From an uncultured Flavobacteriales bacterium (GTDB taxonomy: Bacteria > Bacteroidota > Bacteroidia > Flavobacteriales_D > Sanyastnellaceae), in contig CALBSW010000124.1 in assembly GCA_937967465.1 (NCBI GenBank), positions 1 through 6,480 on the forward strand: 6,480 nucleotides of DNA, written 5' to 3'. The notes under the pieces were generated by a model. That model did not search any database and was not told where the DNA came from. It saw only the letters and a list, made by a program, of their open reading frames with translations. This document shows positions 1 through 6,357 of the stretch, in pieces. A program made the translations under genes and the position numbers. Position 1 is the stretch's first letter; every line of letters starts with the position of its first letter.

Positions 1-699
1 CGAGAAGGGTGGTGGCGGTGGCGCCGTCTGCGAGATCGGTGGACAGGACCTGCGCTCCGACGACGTGGTAAAGGAGAATGTCGGTCAGCTCAGGGAGAGC
101 AAGCAGATCCTCTGCCGTGACGTTGAGGGCACCGGCAAGGGCGGTGAATGCATCGTCGGTGGGGGCAAAGACGGTGAAGGGGCCCTCGCCAGACAGCGCG
201 CCTGCGAGGTTGGCTTCGATGACTGCGGCCTCGAGGATGTTGTGAACGTCGGAATTGACGACGATGTCCACCACGGTCTCAGGTTGTTCCGGCCCGGTGG
301 GCGGCAGGAGAACGGCATCGATGACGTGCACCACGCCGTTGTCGGCTGTGATGTCCGCCACGGTGACCTGGGCGTCATTGATGAAGATGCCGTCGTCATT
401 GATGGTGACGGTCACGTCCTCGCCGAGAAGGGTGGTGGCGGTGGCGCCGTCTGCGAGATCGGTGGACAGGACCTGCGCACCGACGACGTGGTAGAGCAGA
501 ATGTCGGTCAGCTCAGGGAGAGCGAGCAGGTCTTCCGCTGTGGCGTCCAATGCGCCGGCCAGCGCAAGAAAGGCGTCATCAGTGGGGGCAAAGACGGTGA
601 AGGGGCCCTCGCCAGAGAGCGCGCCTGCGAGGTCCGCCTCAATGACGGCGGCCTCGAGGAGGTTGTGGACGTCAGAGTTGACGACGATGTCGACCACGG
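1..699. repeat. 423-bp tandem repeat encoding successive FAS1 domains
   Basis: Bases 1-276 match bases 424-699 in the same phase, with an offset of exactly 423 bp (141 codons). Bases 1-55 are identical to 424-478; across the 276-base overlap I count about 35 mismatches (roughly 87% identity) and no gaps. Similarity ends where the PTGPEQPE linker of one unit meets the end of the cupredoxin-like domain of the other (near 276 and 699). The repeat lies wholly inside the minus-strand FAS1 gene and corresponds to whole protein domains. It has no terminal inverted repeats or target duplications, so it is intragenic domain duplication rather than a mobile element. Further units may lie to the left of the window. 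Confidence 0.9.
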
Positions 700-1084
700 T
701 TGTGGCGGGCGGACCCTCGACAATGATGGTGCCGACCATGCCTTCATCTTCGGCATTGTCGCCCACGCCGTCTTCGTAGTGGTAGACACCCGGCACGTCG
801 AATGTGACCGTTCCCATGCAATTCGGGAAAATGAAGAATCCGTAGTTGGCCGGAAGGCTAAACGAGACCGGATTGTCGAAAGAATCTCCGGTGTAGCTGG
901 TCTCCCCATTGATGCTGTGCCAGCCCTGGTAATTGAGGAAGGACACCGACTCACCGGCTTCGATGGTCAGGGTCGCGGGATGAATCTCATAGTTGTAGAT
1001 GGAGACGTGGTAGTCTCCGTTGCATTGGCCCGCTGCCGTGAAGCTGGCAGTGACCATCGCGATAAGGAAATAGAAATAACGCAT
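1..1084 (-). CDS. Secreted cupredoxin-like / tandem FAS1 (fasciclin) domain protein, 3' end off the window
   Basis: The reading frame is open from ATG at 1084 to the left edge: 361 codons with no stop, so the C-terminus is missing. Residues 1-19 (MRYFYFLIAMVTASFTAAG) look like a signal peptide for export. Residues about 20-125 resemble a plastocyanin/azurin-type beta-sandwich (TIEAGESVSF, GWHS with His56, PGVYHY, GMVGTIIVEG with Met116). The usual copper-binding Cys and second His are absent from the 103-115 loop. Cys21 and Cys89 could form a disulfide. Residues about 129-265 are a full FAS1 domain: VVDIVVNSDVHNLLEAA, the H1 box TVFAPTDDAF (163-172), the YH motif (198-199), and the H2 box VVHVIDAVLLPP (251-262). 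A PTGPEQPE linker leads to a second FAS1 copy from residue 270, cut by the edge. FAS1 domains act in adhesion or matrix binding outside the cell, so that role is inferred. An AAGGAG lies 14 nt before the ATG, rather far. The domain calls are secure; the function is not. Confidence 0.9.
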   Translation of the reverse strand, partial: MRYFYFLIAMVTASFTAAGQCNGDYHVSIYNYEIHPATLTIEAGESVSFLNYQGWHSINGETSYTGDSFDNPVSFSLPANYGFFIFPNCMGTVTFDVPGVYHYEDGVGDNAEDEGMVGTIIVEGPPATTVVDIVVNSDVHNLLEAAVIEADLAGALSGEGPFTVFAPTDDAFLALAGALDATAEDLLALPELTDILLYHVVGAQVLSTDLADGATATTLLGEDVTVTINDDGIFINDAQVTVADITADNGVVHVIDAVLLPPTGPEQPETVVDIVVNSDVHNILEAAVIEANLAGALSGEGPFTVFAPTDDAFTALAGALNVTAEDLLALPELTDILLYHVVGAQVLSTDLADGATATTLL

Positions 1085-1250
1085 GATGATGTGGTGAACT
1101 CCTTGATTAACAGGGAGTCAGGCGTGGATGTTCCATGTTTTTTCGTCGTGTATTACGGATGTTTAGGGGGCTTCTGGAGGGGGTTGGTTCTGTCGGTGTC
1201 AGCGGTTTCCTACGATGGCTACATCTCGTGGACGTCCTACCTTTTGCTCG
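1085..1250. promoter_or_regulatory. Divergent intergenic region between the FAS1 and beta-mannosidase genes
   Basis: This gap separates two divergently read genes and must hold both promoters if each is transcribed alone. It includes an AT-richer patch (about 1131-1166, with a six-T run at 1138-1143) that stands out from the GC-rich surroundings. I found no exact Bacteroidota-type TAnnTTTG box with an upstream TTG on either strand. On the FAS1 side, AAGGAG (complement of 1099-1104) sits 14 nt before the start codon. Its ACTCC/GGAGT pairing (1098-1102 with 1114-1118, 11-nt loop) could form a short 5-bp stem. The right part (1215-1250) would be coding if the mannosidase starts at the earlier ATG. 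The call rests on gene orientation, not on recognised promoter boxes. Confidence 0.35.
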
Positions 1251-3779
1251 ATGCCTTTTGGATTGAAGTCCGTTTTGCTGGGGTGGTGCTGTTGTCTGGC
1301 TTTTTGGGCGGGGTGTGGTCACGTTCCGGCACCCACTGCCATGGAAATTCAGTCGTGGACGTTTCAGGACACCAGTGGTCTCTGGCGAACAGCGGATGTG
1401 CCGGGCTCCATTCACACGGACCTCATGGCCCACGACCTCCTTCCGGACCCCTTCGCGGATCAGTCCGAGTTGGACGTTCAATGGGTCGAAAACCGGGATT
1501 GGACCTATCGCACGGTGTTGCCCAGTCCGCCTGATGAGGGGGAATGGGCGCTGGAATTCGCTGGGTTGGACACGTATGCCAAGGTCGAGGTCAATGGGGT
1601 AGGGGTGCTGTCTGCCAACAACATGCATCGGGCTTGGCGCATCCCTGAGGCAGACTTGTCCCTCACAGGAAACGACACGTTGGTCGTTCGACTGCTCAGC
1701 CCAATTCGCATGGGACAGGCTGAGCTGGATGGGTCGCCATGGCCGGTGCCTGCCAGCAATGAGGCGAAACCGATCGGCCGTCAAACCAGCGCGGTCACAA
1801 GGAAGGCGATGTACCACTACGGGTGGGACTGGGGCCCCCGACTCGCGACCAGTGGGATTTGGAAGCCCGTTCGATGGGTTCGGACGGACGTGGAATTGCC
1901 GCCATTTCGGCTGATGGTGGAATCAGCGGACACCGCCTTGGCCACCTGTCGGGTGCGTTGGGAACGTCCCGTGTCGGACATCACCGCCCAACTGCAGAAG
2001 GCCGGCCAGGATGTCGCCATGCAATGGGTTCGCATCGATTCGGTGACCCACCAGTTGACCGTGGCTGACCCCGAACTCTGGTGGCCGAATGGCATGGGCG
2101 ATCAGCCGCTGTATCAGCTCCTGCTCTCCGATTCGGGTGGACGCACGGCGGATTGGCGCTTCGGCATCCGAACATTGGCTTGGAACCGGGCTCCGGATTC
2201 GCATGGCCACGCGATGCAATGCGTGGTCAATGGTGTTCCGGTTCAAGTCCGCGGTGCCAATGTGATTCCGCCCGACTTCTTTCCGGTCCGCGCGGAGACC
2301 CGGTGGAGCAGGGTGATCGAGGATGCTGTGGCGGCCCACATGAACATGGTCCGCGTCTGGGGCGGGGCCCACTACGGAGACGAGCGGCTCTACGATTTGT
2401 GCGATGAACGGGGCATTCTCGTGTGGCAGGACTTCATGAACGCTTGCGCCATGGTGCCGGGCGATGCGGCATGGCGAGCCAATTTTCTCGCTGAGGCCGA
2501 GCAGCAGGTGAAGCGCCTCCGAAACCGGACGTCGCTGGCCATTTGGGCGGGCAACAACGAGTCGGAGAAGGCATGGCGCGACTGGGGATGGCAGGACATG
2601 TATGGACTGCACGGCGCCGATTCCGTGGCGGTCGCCAAGGCGTATCAGGTGGTCTTCGAAGCGGCCTTGCCGGACTTGGTGGCCCGATTGGAAGGGGGAG
2701 AATACCAACCTTCCTCGCCCCACCACCTCGATCCGGAACAGCCGAGGGCGTCGGGCGACCAGCACGATTGGGGGGTGTGGTTCGGGAAGACTGGATTTGA
2801 ATACTACACGGACGAAGCGGGGCGCTTCGCAAGCGAATTCGGCTTGCAGAGCTTGCCGGATCGCCGCACGTTGCAGGAAGTTGGGGTGCAGGATTGGACG
2901 GATGCCAGCCTGCAGTTCCGCCAACGCTGCACCATGGACTGGCTCGAACCGGGCTTCGATGGGTGGGACATGATGCGGCACTACGCTGCGATGTACTTCG
3001 CCGACCCCGAGGCAGTGGAGGCAGCCGATTGGACGGGCGGGGACCGGCTCGACGCTTGGACTTATCTGACCCAATTGACCCAGGCCGAAGGGCTCCGGCA
3101 GGCTGTGGAGCGCCACCGTTGCTCTCAAGGCCGGACATCGGGCTCCTTGTATTGGCAGTTGGACGATGTCTGGCCGACCGTGTCGTGGTCGACGGTGGAC
3201 CATGCCGGCCGCTGGAAGTTGGCCCACCACGCCGTGCGCCATGCCAACCAGCCGGTCCGCATTGTGCCGGACCGCAGCGCGTCATCTTGGGTGGCCTTCA
3301 ACACCGGGCCGGACCCGGTGCGCGGCACGCTGACGTGGGCGCACTTGTCCCTGACCGGAGACACCCTTACCAGCGGGCAGGATGAACTGCACGTCTTGCC
3401 CTTTTCGGAAGCCAGGATGCGGTCCATGCCTTGGTCACAGGACGCCTTGTGCGCCTGGTCGTGGCGCAATGAGACAGGACAGATCGTTGACGAAGGCGTC
3501 TTCTGCCCACAGCGCATTGGCGAAGTCGCTTGGCCGGTTGCGGCCGTTCAATTGGATGTGACAGCGGAGGGTGCGATGTTGGCAACCGATGTCCCGGCCG
3601 CCGGAGTGTGGTTGCGCGCTGAGCGCGAAGGGCGCTTTGAAGACAACGGATTTCTGATCGTCCCCGGCCAGCCAAAAACGGTGCGCTTCCTGAATCCGCA
3701 GGGCGTTCCCAGTCATCCCGGACAGGTCCGGGTGACCCACTTCGCAGAGCTTCAGTCCGCCCTCAAGCCTTCCATTTGA
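1251..3779 (+). CDS. Beta-mannosidase, glycoside hydrolase family 2, probable lipoprotein
   Basis: Predicted exo-beta-mannosidase (EC 3.2.1.25) releasing terminal beta-linked mannose from manno-oligosaccharides or glycans by a retaining mechanism. I chose ATG 1251 (842 aa), which gives a compact lipoprotein-like signal (MPFGLKSVLLGWCCCLAFWAGC, Cys22). ATG 1215 would add 12 residues and is not excluded. Numbering from 1251: an N-terminal sugar-binding sandwich at about 30-215 with HYGWDWGPR near 190-197; an Ig-like domain ending after WWPNG (277-281); a TIM barrel at about 320-650 with RGANVIPPDFF (334-344), MVRVWGG (366-372), general acid/base Glu437 in WAGNNESE and nucleophile Glu529 in ASEFG; then SLYWQLDDVWPTVSW near 632-646 and C-terminal beta domains. 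The length and the order of the two glutamates match characterised Bacteroides GH2 mannosidases such as BtMan2A (864 aa). The lipobox has Trp at -3, which is atypical, so lipidation is less certain than export. No SusC/SusD pair is visible nearby. The 3' end overlaps the convergent thioredoxin-family gene by 17 bases. Confidence 0.93.
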   Translation: MPFGLKSVLLGWCCCLAFWAGCGHVPAPTAMEIQSWTFQDTSGLWRTADVPGSIHTDLMAHDLLPDPFADQSELDVQWVENRDWTYRTVLPSPPDEGEWALEFAGLDTYAKVEVNGVGVLSANNMHRAWRIPEADLSLTGNDTLVVRLLSPIRMGQAELDGSPWPVPASNEAKPIGRQTSAVTRKAMYHYGWDWGPRLATSGIWKPVRWVRTDVELPPFRLMVESADTALATCRVRWERPVSDITAQLQKAGQDVAMQWVRIDSVTHQLTVADPELWWPNGMGDQPLYQLLLSDSGGRTADWRFGIRTLAWNRAPDSHGHAMQCVVNGVPVQVRGANVIPPDFFPVRAETRWSRVIEDAVAAHMNMVRVWGGAHYGDERLYDLCDERGILVWQDFMNACAMVPGDAAWRANFLAEAEQQVKRLRNRTSLAIWAGNNESEKAWRDWGWQDMYGLHGADSVAVAKAYQVVFEAALPDLVARLEGGEYQPSSPHHLDPEQPRASGDQHDWGVWFGKTGFEYYTDEAGRFASEFGLQSLPDRRTLQEVGVQDWTDASLQFRQRCTMDWLEPGFDGWDMMRHYAAMYFADPEAVEAADWTGGDRLDAWTYLTQLTQAEGLRQAVERHRCSQGRTSGSLYWQLDDVWPTVSWSTVDHAGRWKLAHHAVRHANQPVRIVPDRSASSWVAFNTGPDPVRGTLTWAHLSLTGDTLTSGQDELHVLPFSEARMRSMPWSQDALCAWSWRNETGQIVDEGVFCPQRIGEVAWPVAAVQLDVTAEGAMLATDVPAAGVWLRAEREGRFEDNGFLIVPGQPKTVRFLNPQGVPSHPGQVRVTHFAELQSALKPSI

Positions 3780-4323
3780 TGTTGCACCCCATCGAGGGCG
3801 CTTGACCTTCCGTGGGCACGGGGTCCCCGGCGAGCAGGTGGTCCAACACTTGGGCCAGGTCTTCGCCCGTCACCGGAATGTCATTGCCCGGACGCGATGC
3901 ATCGAACCGCCCGCGGTACACGCACCGCCGGTCGGCATCGAATACGCTGAAATCCGGAGTGCACGCTGCATCGTACGCCCGCGCCACGTCCTGCGTCTCG
4001 TCGTAGAGGTAGGGGAAATCGAACCCGCATTCCTTCGCCAGCGCCTTCATCTCTTCTGGGCCGTCCATCGGGTAGTTGGCCACATCGTTGCTGGAGATCG
4101 CAATGAATTGGATGCCGCGCTGACCGTAATCGCGCGCCATCGCGGTGAGCTTGTCGAGGATGTGCACCACGAAGGGGCAGTGGTTGCACATGAACACGAC
4201 CACGGAGGGACGCCCTTCCATGAGGGCCCGCCCTTGGACGGTGCTCCCGTCGACGGCATTGGGAAGCTGGAAGTCGGGGGCCTCAAAGCCCAGGGGGATC
4301 TCGGTGGTGGGGGTCAACGCCAT
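3763..4323 (-). CDS. Thioredoxin/redoxin-family protein (AhpC/TSA-like fold) with CNHC active site
   Basis: A 186-residue thioredoxin-fold protein. Numbering from ATG 4323: residues 2-20 carry the family-style opening ALTPTTEIPLGFEAPDFQLP; the redox motif is CNHCP with Cys46 and Cys49 after the strand PSVVVFM; IAISSNDVANYP is the next core strand and loop; and CTPDF (121-125) supplies the Pro opposite the active site. The tail PSMGCNIKWKA keeps a third Cys that is characteristic of this uncharacterised subfamily. A GTG at 4344 would add seven residues, but family members usually start at MALTP, so I use 4323. There is no clear signal peptide, so it is probably cytoplasmic. The expected role is thiol-disulfide reduction or peroxide-type redox chemistry; the partner is unknown. 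It is convergent with the mannosidase gene (17-base overlap) and divergent from the glycosyltransferase gene (83-bp gap). The fold is firm, the substrate is not. Confidence 0.9.
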   Translation of the reverse strand: MALTPTTEIPLGFEAPDFQLPNAVDGSTVQGRALMEGRPSVVVFMCNHCPFVVHILDKLTAMARDYGQRGIQFIAISSNDVANYPMDGPEEMKALAKECGFDFPYLYDETQDVARAYDAACTPDFSVFDADRRCVYRGRFDASRPGNDIPVTGEDLAQVLDHLLAGDPVPTEGQAPSMGCNIKWKA

Positions 4324-4406
4324 GGCCACCGAAGCTAGCACCACCCGGTGGAATGGAAATGCGGATTGGGCTTGGCTGCCGCGCGGATTCGGTCTTCCTT
4401 TGGTCC

Positions 4407-5582
4407 ATGCGCGTTGCGATGGTCATGGACGATCCGTTTCCGCCCGACTTGCGGGTCGAGCGGGAGGCGTTGGCTTTGATTGCAGCAGGGCACCACGTGA
4501 CCATCGTGACGTTTCGAGGTGATGTCGCCGAGGAAGCTGTCTCGGACCACAAGGGCATTGAGGTGGTGACCTTGCCGCTCTCTCGGTTCTGGGTCAAGAT
4601 GTCGGCGTTGGCCTATACCGTGCCGTTCTACCACCATCACCTGAGCAGGCGGTTGTCGCAAGTGTGGACGGGCAGGCAGGTCGATGTCCTGCACATCCAC
4701 GACCTCCGAGTTGCCCGTGCCGCATGGAATGCACGTCCGCAAGGGTGCAAAGTGGTGTTGGATTTGCATGAGAATCGCCCCGAGATCATGCGTTTGTACA
4801 AGCATGTTCAAACCTTTCCAGGGCGCTATTTGATCTTCCCGGACCGATGGGCTGCGCATGAGCGACGGTACATCGGGCTGGCGGATGTGGCCATTGTGGT
4901 CACGGAAGAGGCTGTGGAATGGTATCGCGAACGGGGCATTCACCCACGTGAGACATTTTGTGTGGTCCCGAATTACGCGGGCCAAGATTTCAACCCCGAT
5001 CCGACGGTCAAGGCCCTCGATGATGGTCCCTTGCGGATGGTGTACATCGGGGACACTGGGGAACGGCGGGGACTTGGGATTGCCTTGGAAGCCATGCGCG
5101 ACCTCCAAGGCCGATGTGACGTTCATTTGGATGTCCTCGGCGACAGCACTTTCCAGCCCCGCATCGAAGCCATGGTGCAATCGTGGGGGCTGCAGGACCA
5201 GGTCAGCCTTCATGGGTGGGTCGATCCCAGTGCGTTTGACCGGTACTTGTCCCGTGGCCAGGTTGGCATTTGCCCCATCCAGCGAAATCCCCACCACGAC
5301 ACGACTTACGCCAACAAGATTTTCCAGTACATGGCGTACGGCATGCCCATCCTTGTGAGCGATTGCCCTGCGCAAGTGGCAGTCGTGGAAGAGCACGGTT
5401 GTGGTGCTGTCCACGAAGCGGCTTCAGCGGAGGATTTTGGCCGCGCCCTGCTCAGATTGGTCCAGGATGCAGGCCAATTTGAGGCGATGTCTGCTGCTGG
5501 CCTGGAGGCCACACGCACCCGCCGAAATTGGGAGTCTGCTGCGGAAGATCTGGTCCGTTGCTACGCCTCACTCGGCGCCTGA
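4407..5582 (+). CDS. Glycosyltransferase family 4 (GT-B fold) protein
   Basis: A 391-residue GT-B transferase expected to pass a sugar from a nucleotide-sugar donor to a glycan or lipid acceptor on the cytoplasmic face of the membrane. Numbering from ATG 4407: the N-domain begins RVAMVMDDPFPPDLRVERE and has AAGHHVTIVTFRG, DVLHIHD (93-99) and LDLHENRPE (118-126). The linker is CVVPNY. The C-domain has MVYIGDTGERRG (211-222), HLDVLGDS, SLHGWV, and the donor-site segment NKIFQYMAYGMPILVSD (303-319). Gln307 stands where many GT4 enzymes have the second Glu of the EX7E motif. ATG 4353 would add 18 residues (MEMRIGLGCRADSVFLWS) that do not look like the fold; MRVAMVMDD is the usual first strand. 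No signal peptide or membrane segment is seen. The 3' end overlaps the convergent sulfotransferase gene by 15 bases. Donor and acceptor cannot be told from sequence. Confidence 0.92.
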   Translation: MRVAMVMDDPFPPDLRVEREALALIAAGHHVTIVTFRGDVAEEAVSDHKGIEVVTLPLSRFWVKMSALAYTVPFYHHHLSRRLSQVWTGRQVDVLHIHDLRVARAAWNARPQGCKVVLDLHENRPEIMRLYKHVQTFPGRYLIFPDRWAAHERRYIGLADVAIVVTEEAVEWYRERGIHPRETFCVVPNYAGQDFNPDPTVKALDDGPLRMVYIGDTGERRGLGIALEAMRDLQGRCDVHLDVLGDSTFQPRIEAMVQSWGLQDQVSLHGWVDPSAFDRYLSRGQVGICPIQRNPHHDTTYANKIFQYMAYGMPILVSDCPAQVAVVEEHGCGAVHEAASAEDFGRALLRLVQDAGQFEAMSAAGLEATRTRRNWESAAEDLVRCYASLGA

Positions 5583-6284
5583 GCCCCATTTCGAATCGAA
5601 CGTCTCCCAGTATTGGAGCACGTCTTTGGCCAATGCCGCATCGGCCTTGTGCAGAGCCTCCTCCGTGGCTGCAATTCGCCCTTTGGCATGCAGCCAGCGG
5701 CGCACCGCCACAGGTGGGGAGGTGGTCCAGAGTCGGTTCCAACCTGAAATGCGTGAATTCGCATCGTTGGTCGGACGGTCGGACGCAGCCCATCCGTCGG
5801 CCCATGCAGACTCCAATGCCGGGCGGTTCAGCTGTGCGGCGAGGGTGGGACCCATCCCAGATGCCGATTTCAGCGTCCAGTGCATGTCGGCCATCTGTTC
5901 GGCCCGTTGGTTCCAATCCAGCCAGTGCCACATGGCCTTGGCCCGGAACGGCGCCCGCCTCCACCAAGACGCAGGGACCCGTCCGCTGGCATCTTCGGAG
6001 ATGAAGCGCCAACTGGACTTGTTCATCGTCATCAGACTGGGAATGGTCTTGACCGGATGACGCAACTGGTGGCCTGTGGCGAATTCGGAGAGGTCCAGTT
6101 CCGATCGTGCTGGGCCATATGGCGACCATGACAAATCCGACACCAAGCACCAAGATGAGATGCCGTCCGGCTTCATTTCTTCATGCCCGACCTCCATCCC
6201 AAGTCCGTTGCAGACGCGGGCAAAGTGGTTGGTCCCCGATCGGCCAGTGCCGATCACCAGGATTTTTCTGGGGTTGTCGTTCAT
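5568..6284 (-). CDS. Sulfotransferase-family protein (PAPS-type P-loop)
   Basis: A 238-residue protein of the bacterial sulfotransferase-like P-loop group, expected to transfer a sulfo group from PAPS to a hydroxyl or amine. Numbering from ATG 6284 (MNDNPRK): KILVIGTGRSGTNHFARVC (7-25) is the 5'-phosphosulfate-binding loop; GMEVGHEEMKPDGISSW (29-45) is typical of this family; QLRHPVKTIPSL (73-84), with Arg75 and Ser83, fits the 3'-phosphate-binding strand and helix. AMWHWLDWNQRAE (117-129) is the usual aromatic helix. ATG 6326 would add 14 residues ahead of the first strand and is less likely. No signal peptide or membrane span is seen. It is convergent with the GT4 gene, overlapping 15 bases, and 73 bp downstream of the PhzF-like gene on the same strand, so co-transcription with that gene is possible. 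A link to glycan sulfation is inferred from the neighbouring transferase only. Family call good; substrate unknown. Confidence 0.85.
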   Translation of the reverse strand: MNDNPRKILVIGTGRSGTNHFARVCNGLGMEVGHEEMKPDGISSWCLVSDLSWSPYGPARSELDLSEFATGHQLRHPVKTIPSLMTMNKSSWRFISEDASGRVPASWWRRAPFRAKAMWHWLDWNQRAEQMADMHWTLKSASGMGPTLAAQLNRPALESAWADGWAASDRPTNDANSRISGWNRLWTTSPPVAVRRWLHAKGRIAATEEALHKADAALAKDVLQYWETFDSKWGSGAE

Positions 6285-6357
6285 CTTCCGAAGCTGCGGC
6301 CCAAACGGGCTTTCGCCCCACCGCATGTCGCCCGTCGAAGGTACGCCCCGATGTCGC

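Noticed and set aside
1098..1118. A 5-bp stem (ACTCC/GGAGT) covering the AAGGAG upstream of the FAS1 start, as a possible translation switch.
   Set aside because: Too short and with too large a loop to be stable; no riboswitch or thermometer features accompany it.
1131..1146. A six-T run as a possible intrinsic terminator.
   Set aside because: No GC-rich stem precedes it on either strand, and it lies between divergent genes where a terminator is not expected.
65..1534. A 489-codon plus-strand open frame running antisense through the FAS1 gene and into the mannosidase start.
   Set aside because: Its product is low-complexity and resembles no family, while the opposite strand encodes clear FAS1 motifs. 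The frame is open only because the FAS1 codon use avoids the complementary stops in a GC-rich repeat.
1923..3242. A 439-codon minus-strand open frame opposite the beta-mannosidase.
   Set aside because: It lies antisense to a gene with complete catalytic motifs, has no recognisable domain, and is expected by chance in GC-rich coding DNA.
3802..4338. A 178-codon plus-strand open frame opposite the thioredoxin-family gene.
   Set aside because: It is rich in His, Arg and Val with no domain signal, and the minus strand carries the CNHC redox protein.
4326..4351. CCACCG and CGGTGG inverted repeat with a 14-base loop between the divergent thioredoxin and GT4 genes.
   Set aside because: Six-base GC-rich matches arise often by chance here, and no second copy or operator-like symmetry supports it.
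4372..4402. TTG, 20 nt, then TTCCTTTG, resembling a Bacteroidota promoter just before the glycosyltransferase.
   Set aside because: One base differs from TAnnTTTG, and it ends only four bases before the chosen ATG, so transcription would begin at the start codon. A leaderless message is possible, but the support is too thin.
4335..5414. A 359-codon minus-strand open frame opposite the glycosyltransferase.
   Set aside because: Its product shows no family features, and the plus strand encodes a complete GT-B protein across the same bases.
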